This document shows, piece by piece, positions 1 to 10,457 of a stretch of DNA of 64,000 nucleotides. Position numbers and translations under genes: made by a program. Numbering within the stretch: the first letter of the stretch is position 1; every line of letters begins with the position of its first letter. The notes beneath the pieces are model-generated. The model was not told the origin of the DNA. It made no database searches and was given only the letters and a program-made list of their open reading frames with translations. The stretch is taken from NCBI GenBank assembly GCA_023269545.1, contig JAHFTB010000001.1, forward strand, positions 62,001 to 126,000, in the 5' to 3' direction. This DNA comes from Verrucomicrobiota bacterium (GTDB lineage: Bacteria > Verrucomicrobiota > Verrucomicrobiia > Chthoniobacterales > Xiphinematobacteraceae).

Positions 1-3000
1 TTTTGTCCCCTCGTGTTTTTTGCACTACTGGTGCCTGCCGCTGTTGTATCTGCTGTTGTGCCTGCTGTTGTGCCTGCTGTTGTGCCTGCTGTTGTGCCTG
101 CTGTTGTGCCTGCTGTTGTGCCTGCTGTTGTGCCTGCTGTTGTGCGTCTGCTTGTCTTTGCTGCTCTATTCGTTCCTCTTCTTTGAACCGATCCTCGTAC
201 TGCTGAATCCACAAATCTTCGCTTTCTTTGATTTCCTGGATTCTTTGTTTGACTACCTGAGATTTCGAAAACGCATCCTCGACTTCAAGATTAAGTTGCG
301 CTAATCCCTCCTTAGCACTCTTGATAGAGTCGGAGGCATTCTGAAGCTTTTGACCGTATGCTAGTTGCATGAGTATCATTTTCATACGTTGACCTAAAGG
401 CTTTCCGTCGGGCATCAAATCTCTTTGTTTTGCCTCGAAGGACGCCCATAACGCTTGAGGCAAGGCGCCTTGATTGTTTTTCAATATCTCCTCCGTCCGC
501 AATTTTTGTACTTGCGCCAGAATCACAGAATATCCCATTTGCCAATATTTCAGAATATTTGGATTAATATCATTCTGCAGCATTTTTTTAAGGCTGTTTT
601 GTATCCTAGTTACGTCGACGGCATCTCCTTTTAAATGCGCATCCATCAGTCGCTGGACGAAAAGTTGAAATGTTACAAGGAAATTTTCCCTGGCACCTAC
701 GCCTTGCTGAGCAAGAACATTTATTATATTCTTAGCCTCATCGTTTCCCTGAGCAGCATCCTCCTTCAGCTGCTTATCAGCAGCCTCTATCAGACGCTTA
801 GCCCAGGGACGGAAAGCATAATTCTTTGAAAAGTAGGCAATATCAGAGAGAAAATTTAACTTGTCATTGAGATCTATTACTAACCTATTAATTTTCTTAT
901 CGTCTACCCTTACATTTTCTTTCATGAATGCGATCTTTTGTTCATATGTTGCTGTCGCTATCGCTTCTGGGCTTGGAAAGAATACATCCACAAAGCAGGG
1001 TCCCAAAGGCGACTTTTCTAGTTCCTCTATGAGCTTTATTCTATCCTGAGGACTTTCGGTAACGCTTCGTACTAATCCCTCTTCATTTCGTAATGTCGGA
1101 CTCCATCGAAATTGATCTGCTTCATTCAGATTACGAATTAAATACTGTTGTAAATAATTCTTTATCTCCACCGAAGCAGGTTGTCCACTGTGTAAAAATG
1201 CAAACAACTTAGGCTCGTCCAAATTATCGGGCACACCGGAATCGTCCCACATTTGAAATAACTTTTCTATGTACTGCTTAAACTCTTCAATGTATTCCAA
1301 GGCTTGGAAAAAATTTTTATTTCGATCTATTAGGAATATGAGTGCTCTGCTCAAACGGATTTGTTGACCTAACCTTTCTTTGATTGTACCGTTTATATTT
1401 TGTTCAAGTCGATGAATTCCATCCACACCCTGCGATAATAGTTCCCCAATGACTTTAGATTTTATACGACCTTGATATCGAGGGTTACCTGCCAAAAAAA
1501 CTCTCAGATTCGAACCTTGCGTGTTTGCTTCGCGGAAGTTTTTCAGACTTAATACGAACTCTTCCAAGTCTTGAATTAAATTATCATTCTGAGACATCAA
1601 TTCTTTTGCAGTAACCTCGGTAGGAAAAAGCACCGCAGCCTCCGCAGAGTGTTTCTCGAAATACTCTGCATGATTATGGCCTTCACTTATGAAATCCGTA
1701 TATGTTTTATGCGCTAAATCATAATCCGGATCGATGTTGAGAAAATTTTTAATATGGGCTATTCTTTTTAGAGCCCTTACATTAACAAATGATATGCTTT
1801 CCATTAGATGTGTGTTAATATCTTCACTGGATGCCTTCTTTTTAATCAATGTTTGAATTTTATCCTCCCGTTTTTTCAATTCCATTAGAAATAGCTGATC
1901 TGTCAAATCATTGACACGTACCTGCTCATCAAAGTACTCAAGCTCCTTACCCTCCAAACCTACTCTGAGGCGTTCGTTTATTGCATCCACCTGGAGGTTT
2001 TGATTGGTATCAGTTTGTTGCGATGCGCCTGCAACATTCCCAGGCTCATTTGGCGTCTGTGCACAGCTTTTTGATTTTGATTTGGTTTTTTTGGGTGCCC
2101 GCTTGCTACGTACTGCTTCTTGGTCGCTCTGGCGAGCGCCTATGCCGATTTCCACGCCAGTCTCTCCTGTTTGTTTAATGACTCCTCCGAGGCCTGAATC
2201 GGTTAGGGCGCAATAGTTGTTGAAATTTTGCAATTCCTGAGAAGAGAGTTCGCGTAATTTATCTTTATCACGCACCCAGATTTGATCCTGTTGGGTGGTT
2301 CGATCCCGTTGGATGAAATACTCGGTTTCTATTTGATTATCCTCCAGGAGAATATATTGAGGCGAATCAGGACGATAGAGCGGGTTATTGATATCCATCT
2401 CAATCGTGCGCAAATTGACTTGTCCATAGCGTGAAAATTCCGTTTCCCTCCCTATCTGCTTAAGGAATATACGCTTTTCGACTCCTTGGGCATCTTTATA
2501 GGTATGCAAAAAGACCCCACCTTTTTGGGCACCTGTAGCACGCAAATAGGATCGACCGTCACTACCAAGTTCCAATACATCAGTTGGAAGCTGAGCATCC
2601 GCTTTTAAATGAATACCATCTTCAGTGTACTCTGCAATCGCCTGAAGCTTCTTTAAGTTCTTAACACCACCCAAAGTGTTGCTATAAGGGGCCTGCTGCA
2701 CCTCATCTATCAGGTGCTGATATCCGTACTTCCGGCCTGTTCTGCTGAGTATCGCCTTAAATTGCTTCCGGCCGACCAGGAACATATCTTGTAAGGCCTT
2801 GGCAGCCCCTCCGAGTATCTGATCAGTTTGTGGGATAGGGGAAGCTGCATCAGCAAGCTCCACCAGGATCGTTCCTCCTTGCTGGAATAGCGTCTTTCCC
2901 ATTGCCTTCAAACCGCTTTGTCGAAATGCGGCCAGGGAGACTTTAAACGCACTTTTTGCAGCCATAAACATCGGTATGTATTCTGCCATTTCAAGACCAC

Positions 3001-6000
3001 ATTGCATCCCTACCAAGACAGCCTCCCATGGGATTGGTGGGATATACCCCCCCCCGACTGTTGTGGATGGGGCTGAAGTGGTTCCACTCGAATGCGGCTG
3101 CTGGATCGCCCCGTCATAGGATGGGTTCCGCGGTCGATTATCGCGCAGCACACTCTCAATATCCTGAGCGCAATCATAAAATGGAATCCATCCATTAAGA
3201 GGGTGGCTCACTTCAAATTGGCGCTGCGCAATTTCGCGCTCTTTGTTCAATTTAGCTTCCCAACCTAAAAATTTAAACAGCTCCTGATACAGCTCTTCTG
3301 GCGTATCTTGAGTGGAAGTACTCCCAATGCCAAAACTCTGAAATTGCTGCGGGGCCCGGATAAAAAAACTGCTATGATTGCGACGTACATAATATGATAC
3401 TATTTCATCCGGCGTGTTAAGATTCCATTCACGCCGCTCTTCATTGGACACGCTAATGGGTGTAGCCTGAACAATTCGTCCTGCTTGAAATGTGAATACC
3501 ATATCTTGAGTTTGAGCATTTCCGGTGAGCTGCAATCTTACTATCAATCCACGGTCAGCCATATAAGTTTTCCCGTACATCAGACCGTTGGGAACTATGA
3601 TCTTCTTGAGCTCCCCATGTGGTTCAATCAGCAGTTGTAATTGTGCTAAAACAGCTTGCTCTACTAGTTCATAGTATGCGTCAATTTGCTGACTGTAATC
3701 AGATAAAATACCTTCTCCATTGAGCTCGACCCACTCTCCTTTTAAGCCATATGGAGAGTTATTAATTTCGATTTTAACTTTCCGTGTTCTGTATCCTTGA
3801 AATATTGCGTCTAAATAATCGTGAGCATCGTAAGTGGCACTTGCCGCTGGTGCGTATGGGCCGTGATTGGCAGGTGTTCTAACTTCGTAACACACCTTAG
3901 CCCCTCCACTGATGTTGGCTGCCCAGGCAATGGCAATATTTCGTAAGGAAGGAGGAGGGGCGGAAAGTCCGGCCTGAATCCGAGCTAACTGTTGGAAGCG
4001 TCTTATATCCGGGTGCGTTTTGAAATGATTGTCAACAGCCGCAATCGTAGCCTCTTCAGATTGACCTGGCACAAGGTGTCCAGTGATTCTGGCATAATTC
4101 CACTTTATATATGCATTTGCAAAATCTTCCATGTTATGTGCCAACAATTGAGAGCTGAGTACAGAGGCAGCCGCTTTTAATGCTTCCGGACCGGTTTCAC
4201 TATCCAGCGGAGCGTTCACTGCTTGCAACGCCAGATGCGCCATGCTATATGACAGATGTTCATAACTGCCCCATTTGATTCGTTCTAGCTCCGATTGAGG
4301 CAGAATATTCAGCAATGGCTCAAGACTGTCGACACAGATATGTGTCCATGCTCGCCCCGAGGGGGCAGGCAGATGCCTGATGGCATCATTGCCCTGACAC
4401 TGTTCCTGAAAAAGCACTTTTGCCTGTGCCAATGATTGGTTTGAAAGCTGATCTTTGTATTGCAAAAACCATTCCTCCGGACTAAAATCAAGCAATGCAG
4501 GGATGAACCCTACCCTCTGTTCCGACTGTTGCAACCATTGAGTGTTCAGTGACTGGGCTACTTGCAATGCAAGCTGATTTTGCTCTGTTTCATTTAAGGA
4601 CCTCATATGCCCATTTCGACCAGCAGCGGCATAGCGCTTGCTTAGAGTCTCTACTTGGATCACGCGGTTGAGTGCCAACGCGACATCATCATGCACGCCA
4701 TCGATCTCATCAGACTTGGCGGGAAGCGAAGGACCCGTATCGCCGCGCTGCCCGTGGAATGTCCGCACAGCTTCTTCAGCAAAGTCGATTGCTTGCGTAA
4801 GAAAACCTTTAACACGATATTGTAGAGGCTGCACCTGTACCGTGGCATTCAAATAGTTTTTACGCATTTCAGCAGTTGCATTGAATGACACCAATGGTAC
4901 CCACTTAACCTCAGGAAAACTCGAATTACTAAGCCTGGGGTTTCGTAAGGTGCGCCTTACTCGACTATTCGGTGTGCCCCTCAAAATATACTTGCCAAAA
5001 TCAAGCCAGTTACCTGCATCCGGCCTTTCCATATTGGGCAATGCTTCAGCCGTCGTATTGAGAGGCTGAAAAATATTTTCCAAAGTGTGATAATGTTCAT
5101 CATTTGGATTGACTCCGGATACAGGAAGGCTTTCAGAGAAACTGCCGCCATATCCCCAAATGAAATTCGATACACCTTTTTGGAAATGTTCCCAAACACT
5201 CTTCACCTTTTCATCTTGCAGGGCAAAGCCTACTACAACAGGTTGCGCTTCGGGCTTAAAAGAGTCTTCCGCCGGTTCAGTCTTTGTCTCGCGAATTTTC
5301 CGATGGTGCATCCCAACTGGCGGTTTAGGGAAGAGAACATCGCCCACTATTGGGATCGCCTCTACAAGCTCTAAACAAGAATCCTTTACAGACTTTGATG
5401 CTGCTTGCACTGGGTTTTGTTTCTCTCGCACTTGCTCCTTCCTGTGGCGACGTTCAAGTCGGTTTACCGTAGTTTGGTACACATTGGATTGTTGTATCTC
5501 ATCAATATGTAAAGACCATTTCAGATAATTTATAAGCTCTGTTGGAAATTCTTCCGGAAGGTTAGCATCATATTCATGTATGGTAACATCTTCATCTTTA
5601 TAAACTTCTTTTCCCTCTGCGAGCTTTTCGGGGTCTTGGTTAAGATGATCATATTTCTTTAAGAATGCCATAGCATCCTTGAGATCATATTTTGTTCCAT
5701 CATCAAGTGTTACATGAGGATCCTTCATATCTGGATGTGGGACATATGTTTTAGCAAAGTACTCTTTAGCGGCTTCCAGATCCCTTTTTTCGGCGAGATC
5801 TATTTCCAATTCACCAGGATTATCTACCCCATGTCTTGTCATAATATTAGATCGCATTTTCGCTTCGCACTGTAGATTTAGCGGAGAAAATTCCTTCGCA
5901 TAAGGTATCGCAAATGAAAGGTCATTTTTATGTTTTAAAAATACCGTTATGAGATAGAAGGCTTTTTGCCTTACGGATAGTTCCGGATCGGACATAATTT

Positions 6001-7378
6001 CCCTCACCCGGGATATTGGATCTTGAGTTTCATATGGGTACATCAACGCAGCCATTTTGCTCATTGGGCCCTTAGTTTTCTCCTCGATGTTCTGTATCTC
6101 TTTTTTAAAATGCTCGTTGACTACATTTTCTATTTTTACAAAGAGTTCTTTCTCTTGTTTCGCATTCCCTTGTTTAAGATTGTCTAGTTCCTTCCCAAAT
6201 GGGGCGACCATGTCAGCAAGTTGATCATAGAATGGTTCAAATTGTTGCTCTAATTCTTTTATCTTCGAACAGATCCTTGCGTTCTCTTGAGTACGCTCAC
6301 CATGAGTGAGTTTCATTTTTATTGCATCGATATTTAGATTCCCATTTTCAATCTCATTTTTAATTTTTGTGCTGAGCATGTCATTACGGTTGTCGCAAAA
6401 TTTATCTTCCAGACAAAGTGCTTTCTTTTCTTTATCGATATTGACCAGGTAAGCATGGAGGTGGTTTAAAAAGAGATGCTGAATCTCTTTTTTTATTTGA
6501 TCCTCTGCATTACCCTTAGATCCCTTCTTTATGAGATCCTTAATCTTCACTTTTAAGTGATCGCAGTGAGATTGTAAGCATTGGCGATCTGTATCCCAGG
6601 ATACCCAAATAGCGCGTCTGAGACACTCCATTTGGGCAAGACTACCACATAAATTCTCAGAAATATGGAATTCAGGTGCTTCCCACTGTTTGCGATGTGA
6701 ATCTAGGTCGATGTTGTCCGGGGCGCAACATTCGTTCTTAAGTCTTGTAAGTTCTGTTTTTAATTGGCTGCGAACATTTTCTATGTGGTTCTCCATCTCC
6801 AACTCTACGGTCAGCTGGAGTGCCTTGGCCACCGACCGGTAAATGGGGCAACCGAGTGGCACTTCCTTCCAATGGATCATGTCAACGATTTTTTTGCATA
6901 GTTTTTCGTTTACTCTAATATATCTTTTAATATTAGCATCATCTTCTTGATTTAGGCTATTTATTTGAAGGGCTATTCGCTTTTGAAAAAGCTCTTGAAT
7001 TTCTTCTCTGACCGATGAAAATTTTTTATCAGACTGGATGAGGGCACAGAGATTCTCTTTGAGAGTTTGATAGTCTTTTTCTATTACCTCGCATTCTTTG
7101 TTAAGAATCGATTCATCGCTATTCTCATCTAATTCAGCCCAATGCGACACGGAGCTCATAAACTTGGCCATGTCAGATCTCACACGGTTAATAGACTCTA
7201 CCGGTATATTATCCGATGCTGCATAGAATAGTTTGGAGACTGCCCTCCTGGTGGTCGCATTCAGGCATCTGCCAGCTCTCCAAGAGGACTCGGTTGTAGT
7301 TTCATTTGTTTGAGGTTTATCAGTTTGAGAATTATTAGAATTCGACCTATTCAAGGTTGGGTAAGCTAAATTAGCCAT
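1..7378 (-). CDS. Giant protein of unknown function, C-terminus beyond window
   Basis: A single minus-strand frame runs from an ATG at 7378-7376 to the left edge without a stop, giving at least 2,459 residues. The next in-frame stop upstream of the ATG is at 7397-7399, so the start is well bounded, although no strong ribosome binding site is visible. The first 700 or so residues are highly charged and look helical or coiled-coil, rich in Lys, Glu and Asn. The middle is mixed. A hydrophobic stretch lies near residues 1445-1500, after a Gly/Pro/Ser/Thr linker. A basic Lys/Ser-rich tract follows near 1770. The visible end is Glu/Gln-rich and passes into a Gln-Gln-Gln-Ala repeat from about residue 2411. 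No signal peptide and no family I recognise. The size, lack of orthologue signature and low-complexity tail suggest a secreted or surface effector or toxin-like protein (inference). Confidence 0.85.
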   Translation of the reverse strand, partial: MANLAYPTLNRSNSNNSQTDKPQTNETTTESSWRAGRCLNATTRRAVSKLFYAASDNIPVESINRVRSDMAKFMSSVSHWAELDENSDESILNKECEVIEKDYQTLKENLCALIQSDKKFSSVREEIQELFQKRIALQINSLNQEDDANIKRYIRVNEKLCKKIVDMIHWKEVPLGCPIYRSVAKALQLTVELEMENHIENVRSQLKTELTRLKNECCAPDNIDLDSHRKQWEAPEFHISENLCGSLAQMECLRRAIWVSWDTDRQCLQSHCDHLKVKIKDLIKKGSKGNAEDQIKKEIQHLFLNHLHAYLVNIDKEKKALCLEDKFCDNRNDMLSTKIKNEIENGNLNIDAIKMKLTHGERTQENARICSKIKELEQQFEPFYDQLADMVAPFGKELDNLKQGNAKQEKELFVKIENVVNEHFKKEIQNIEEKTKGPMSKMAALMYPYETQDPISRVREIMSDPELSVRQKAFYLITVFLKHKNDLSFAIPYAKEFSPLNLQCEAKMRSNIMTRHGVDNPGELEIDLAEKRDLEAAKEYFAKTYVPHPDMKDPHVTLDDGTKYDLKDAMAFLKKYDHLNQDPEKLAEGKEVYKDEDVTIHEYDANLPEEFPTELINYLKWSLHIDEIQQSNVYQTTVNRLERRHRKEQVREKQNPVQAASKSVKDSCLELVEAIPIVGDVLFPKPPVGMHHRKIRETKTEPAEDSFKPEAQPVVVGFALQDEKVKSVWEHFQKGVSNFIWGYGGSFSESLPVSGVNPNDEHYHTLENIFQPLNTTAEALPNMERPDAGNWLDFGKYILRGTPNSRVRRTLRNPRLSNSSFPEVKWVPLVSFNATAEMRKNYLNATVQVQPLQYRVKGFLTQAIDFAEEAVRTFHGQRGDTGPSLPAKSDEIDGVHDDVALALNRVIQVETLSKRYAAAGRNGHMRSLNETEQNQLALQVAQSLNTQWLQQSEQRVGFIPALLDFSPEEWFLQYKDQLSNQSLAQAKVLFQEQCQGNDAIRHLPAPSGRAWTHICVDSLEPLLNILPQSELERIKWGSYEHLSYSMAHLALQAVNAPLDSETGPEALKAAASVLSSQLLAHNMEDFANAYIKWNYARITGHLVPGQSEEATIAAVDNHFKTHPDIRRFQQLARIQAGLSAPPPSLRNIAIAWAANISGGAKVCYEVRTPANHGPYAPAASATYDAHDYLDAIFQGYRTRKVKIEINNSPYGLKGEWVELNGEGILSDYSQQIDAYYELVEQAVLAQLQLLIEPHGELKKIIVPNGLMYGKTYMADRGLIVRLQLTGNAQTQDMVFTFQAGRIVQATPISVSNEERREWNLNTPDEIVSYYVRRNHSSFFIRAPQQFQSFGIGSTSTQDTPEELYQELFKFLGWEAKLNKEREIAQRQFEVSHPLNGWIPFYDCAQDIESVLRDNRPRNPSYDGAIQQPHSSGTTSAPSTTVGGGYIPPIPWEAVLVGMQCGLEMAEYIPMFMAAKSAFKVSLAAFRQSGLKAMGKTLFQQGGTILVELADAASPIPQTDQILGGAAKALQDMFLVGRKQFKAILSRTGRKYGYQHLIDEVQQAPYSNTLGGVKNLKKLQAIAEYTEDGIHLKADAQLPTDVLELGSDGRSYLRATGAQKGGVFLHTYKDAQGVEKRIFLKQIGRETEFSRYGQVNLRTIEMDINNPLYRPDSPQYILLEDNQIETEYFIQRDRTTQQDQIWVRDKDKLRELSSQELQNFNNYCALTDSGLGGVIKQTGETGVEIGIGARQSDQEAVRSKRAPKKTKSKSKSCAQTPNEPGNVAGASQQTDTNQNLQVDAINERLRVGLEGKELEYFDEQVRVNDLTDQLFLMELKKREDKIQTLIKKKASSEDINTHLMESISFVNVRALKRIAHIKNFLNIDPDYDLAHKTYTDFISEGHNHAEYFEKHSAEAAVLFPTEVTAKELMSQNDNLIQDLEEFVLSLKNFREANTQGSNLRVFLAGNPRYQGRIKSKVIGELLSQGVDGIHRLEQNINGTIKERLGQQIRLSRALIFLIDRNKNFFQALEYIEEFKQYIEKLFQMWDDSGVPDNLDEPKLFAFLHSGQPASVEIKNYLQQYLIRNLNEADQFRWSPTLRNEEGLVRSVTESPQDRIKLIEELEKSPLGPCFVDVFFPSPEAIATATYEQKIAFMKENVRVDDKKINRLVIDLNDKLNFLSDIAYFSKNYAFRPWAKRLIEAADKQLKEDAAQGNDEAKNIINVLAQQGVGARENFLVTFQLFVQRLMDAHLKGDAVDVTRIQNSLKKMLQNDINPNILKYWQMGYSVILAQVQKLRTEEILKNNQGALPQALWASFEAKQRDLMPDGKPLGQRMKMILMQLAYGQKLQNASDSIKSAKEGLAQLNLEVEDAFSKSQVVKQRIQEIKESEDLWIQQYEDRFKEEERIEQQRQADAQQQAQQQAQQQAQQQAQQQAQQQAQQQAQQQIQQRQAPVVQKTRGDK
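59..142. repeat. 12-bp minisatellite encoding Gln-Gln-Gln-Ala
   Basis: Seven perfect tandem copies of a 12-bp unit (tgcctgctgttg on the plus strand), flanked on both sides by degenerate Gln codons. Read on the minus strand inside the giant gene each unit gives Ala-Gln-Gln-Gln. The unit is a multiple of three, so copy-number change would alter protein length without breaking the frame. Confidence 0.95.
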
Positions 7379-7819
7379 ACATTCACACTGAGATAATCAT
7401 ACAACAGGTTACATAATTCATTTTGGGGAGAAAATCGCATTTCCATATGGTACAATTTACCCATCAAACTGAGATATTTTATCCGATATTTCCTAATATC
7501 AGTCACACACGTTGGTTTCTTTCGGGAAAATAGTGGATATCCTGGCAAAATTTTCGAAACACAAGCCCTTCTGACGCGCGAGAGATGGTATAAGATAAGA
7601 AAACCAAAAAATAATTATGTCGAGGAAGCCATCGCTCGCACCCATCACAGCACCGCACGCCTGCTCAGGCTGGCACGCGTTCAAACACCTTGAAAGGGCT
7701 GGATATTATAGCTCATTGCCCATAGAATGGGGAGTGACTTTTCTTTCTTTCACTTCCAGTCTCCCTGCTAGGGGCTGAGTAGATAGCATTTTTGAATGTT
7801 TCCGCACGTAAATTGAAAA
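7379..7819. other. Intergenic region between divergent giant gene and bioA
   Basis: This 441-bp stretch separates the divergent starts of the giant gene and bioA, so it should hold both promoters. The part next to the giant gene is AT-rich. I see no convincing ORF, RNA gene or copy of the dispersed repeats, and no promoter good enough to call. Confidence 0.5.
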
Positions 7820-9127
7820 ATGAATCATACTGATTGCTGGGTACAATGGGATAAACGCCACTCCTGGCATCCTTTCACTCAAATGAAAGCTTGGTGTTCA
7901 CCAGACCACGAACCGCTCGTACTGGTGGAAGGACAAGGAGCCATTTTAAAAGACAGTAGGGGTCGCAAATACATCGACGGAAATTCATCGATTTGGACAA
8001 ATATTCATGGTCATGCTCATCCACGCATCATAGAGGCCATGAGAAAACAGTTGGATGCTGTAGCCCATGTCTCCTTCCTCGGCTCGACAAATGCACCCGC
8101 AGCTGAACTCTCCAGTCGTTTGGCAGCTCTTTTTCCGGAGGAAAAATTACCCAGGGTATTTTTCTCTGACGACGGATCTACAGCCATAGAAGTGGCACTT
8201 AAAATGGCCACACAATTTTGGCAACTACAAGGTCAGCCTCAACGTTGTGGCTTAATTGCATTCCATGGCGCTTATCATGGAGATACCTTTGGAGCATCTA
8301 GCTTAGGTGGGATTCCCTTGTTCACCGAACGTTTCCACCGCTTTCATTTCCCTGTCGAACATATCGGATCCCTAGAAGAATTAGCTGCTCTTCCTTCCTT
8401 TCTGCGAAGTGAAATAGCCGCCGTAATCATTGAGCCCCTGATTCAAGGCCCCGCAGGCATTCGTCTTTGGCCCCCGGGAATGCTGGCTGCATTGCGCAAA
8501 CTCTGCGATTCCAATGGCACCTTGCTCATTCTCGACGAGGTTCTTACCGGTTTCGGACGTACGGGAACGCTTTTCGCTTGTGAACAAGAAAAAGTCGTTC
8601 CGGACTTTCTTGCTCTTGCCAAGGGCCTCACCGGTGGATTTCTTCCCCTCGCCGCCACGTTGACTACTGACCGGATCTTTGATGCTTTTCTGGGAGAATT
8701 CGAAGAACAGAAAACTCTGTATTACGGTCACAGCTATACGGGAAATGCGCTCGCCTGCGCTGCCGCCTTAGCAAGTTTGGATATTTTCCGCGAAGAACAT
8801 GTGTTGGAAAAATTACAACCTCGCATTGCTGTCCTGCGAAAACTCCTCGATGCTCTCCGCGCAATTCCACACGTGAGCGACATCCGGCAATGTGGCTTTA
8901 TGGCAGGAATCGAAGTCCGCCCATCTTCTCAAACGCCCTATCCCTGGCAGGCACAAACCGGATCACGAATCTGTGCCGCAGCCCGTGCTTACGGACTGCT
9001 CACACGTCCTATTAAAGACACCCTGATTCTCATCCCTCCTCTGTGTACCACAGAAGAACAGCTTACCATGGCCGTAGATGCTTTGCGCAAAGCCATCATC
9101 GAAATCTGTGGAAATAAGTACGTTTGA
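7820..9127 (+). CDS. bioA: Adenosylmethionine-8-amino-7-oxononanoate aminotransferase
   Basis: A PLP-dependent class III aminotransferase of 435 residues that makes 7,8-diaminopelargonate from KAPA using S-adenosylmethionine as amino donor, in the biotin pathway. The N-terminus has the BioA pattern WHPFTQM (residues 16-22) and a GNSSIWTNIHGH segment where BioA proteins carry the substrate-binding Trp region. The PLP lysine is Lys268 in ALAKGLTGG, and the cofactor Asp lies in LILDEVLTGFGRTG (about 239). Length is normal for the family. ATG start at 7820. No other biotin gene is next to it: the following gene is an rtcB pseudogene, so bioA stands alone here. Confidence 0.93.
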   Translation: MNHTDCWVQWDKRHSWHPFTQMKAWCSPDHEPLVLVEGQGAILKDSRGRKYIDGNSSIWTNIHGHAHPRIIEAMRKQLDAVAHVSFLGSTNAPAAELSSRLAALFPEEKLPRVFFSDDGSTAIEVALKMATQFWQLQGQPQRCGLIAFHGAYHGDTFGASSLGGIPLFTERFHRFHFPVEHIGSLEELAALPSFLRSEIAAVIIEPLIQGPAGIRLWPPGMLAALRKLCDSNGTLLILDEVLTGFGRTGTLFACEQEKVVPDFLALAKGLTGGFLPLAATLTTDRIFDAFLGEFEEQKTLYYGHSYTGNALACAAALASLDIFREEHVLEKLQPRIAVLRKLLDALRAIPHVSDIRQCGFMAGIEVRPSSQTPYPWQAQTGSRICAAARAYGLLTRPIKDTLILIPPLCTTEEQLTMAVDALRKAIIEICGNKYV

Positions 9128-9207
9128 ACACCGCACGCTCCACTGCTATATTTATAGCTTCGCTATACAGATGATTCGGAGACCCCTCAGCCTAAAAAAA
9201 CTGCAAA

Positions 9208-10388
9208 ATGCCCCCTCCTTCCCAATTGGCAGTTCCTTGCAAACAATGGGGCACTGACATTGAAGAATCGGCATTGGATCAAATCGAGTGAGCGCGCCAT
9301 CTTCCCATTGCTGTTGCGGCAGCTCTTATGCCTGATGCCCACAGTGGCTACGGCCTTCCCATTGGAGGAGTACTCGCTACAGATCATGCAGTCATCCCTT
9401 ATGCAGTGGGGGTTGACATCGCCTGTCGCATGAAGATGACTGTCTTGGATTTGCCAACAAGCCAGCTCCATCAAATGATCAGCCGTCTCACCGCAGCGAT
9501 CGAAGAAGAAACCGCATTCGGCGTGGGCAGCGTCTTCAAGAAACGAAGAGAGCACTCAGTTCTTGATGAAGATTGGTCAATAAGTTCTGTAACCCAAAAG
9601 AATAAAGATAGAGCGTGGACTCAGTTGGGTACTAGCGGCAGCGGCAATCATTTCGTTGAATTCGGGTTATTGTACTGTACCCATGATACTTGCGGGCTTC
9701 CGCCAGGCGAATATTTAGCTCTTCTCTCGCACAGCGGTAGCCGAGGCACTGGGGCAGCAGTGTGCAACCACTATAGCAAGCTAGAAATGGAGCATCATCG
9801 TGATTTGCAAGGACTTAGCTCGGCTTGCATGGCCGTCACTCGACAGTGCCGAGGGTCAGGAATACTGGGCGGCGATAAATTTGATGGGTCGGTACGCTGC
9901 AGCAAACCATGAGCTCATCCATCGGCATATTGCAAATCACCTGGGCGTGGAAATCCTTTTCGAGGTAGAAAATCATCATAATTTCGCCTGGAAAGAGGAA
10001 TACTTTGGTAAAGAAGTTATTGTCCACCGCAAGGGAGCGACTCCCGCCGGCCAAGGGGGGTCTCTGTATGATTCCAGGCTCTATGGCTTCTCCGGGCTTC
10101 CTGGTTCGCGGCAAGGGTCATGCAGAATCGCTCCACTCAGCATCACACGGAGCGGGTCGCTCAATGAGCAGGAAAAAAGCTCACGAAACCTTATCCTGGC
10201 AAGACGCCAATGCTCTTTTGCAGCAGAAGGGCGTCACCCTCATTTCTGCGGGCCTTGATGAAGTTCCTTTTGCTTATAAAGACATTGAAACCGTGATGGC
10301 CGCACAATCCGATCTCGTAGAGATACTGGCACGTTTCGAACCGAAGCTTGTGAAAATGTCTCCGGATGGAGAACGACCGGAAAACTAA
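9208..10388 (+). pseudogene. rtcB: RNA-splicing ligase RtcB, pseudogene
   Basis: Three frames together cover an almost complete RtcB, the 3'-phosphate RNA ligase. From ATG 9208 the frame gives MPPPSQLAVPCKQWGTDIEE and then meets an in-frame TGA at about 9286. The same frame resumes with the hallmark MPDAHSGYGLPIGG and VGVDIACRM (metal-binding Cys) and GTSGSGNHFVEFG. Near 9795-9805 the homology moves by +1 to LARLAWPSLDSAEGQEYW and EVENHHNFAWKEE. At a run of six G (10055-10060) it moves again to the frame with SHSASHGAGRSMSRKKA-type sequence carrying the guanylylated His region and the true C-terminus. One nonsense codon plus two frameshifts make function very unlikely. The G-run lesion alone could be a sequencing error; three lesions are less likely to be. 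Confidence 0.88.
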
Positions 10389-10457
10389 TGGCCTCCCGGA
10401 CGTGTTTATGAGTTTATAAACAACAGCTATAGCGAAACCCGTATCAATGACAGCGCT

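Noticed and set aside
59-142. CRISPR array
   Set aside because: The 12-bp units are directly adjacent with no spacers and translate in frame as a Gln/Ala repeat.
20-304. Plus-strand Leu/Cys-rich reading frame at the left edge
   Set aside because: It is the antisense shadow of the Gln/Ala repeat in the giant minus-strand gene.
5109-5528. 139-codon plus-strand frame
   Set aside because: Antisense to the giant gene, with no protein-like features of its own.
7550-7700. Possible small structured RNA such as SRP RNA upstream of bioA
   Set aside because: The conserved SRP loop sequence is absent and no convincing fold is apparent.
9286-9288. In-frame TGA in rtcB as a recoded (Sec or Trp) codon
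   Set aside because: Family members have no Sec or conserved Trp there, and two further frameshifts show the gene is broken; other genes use TGA as stop.
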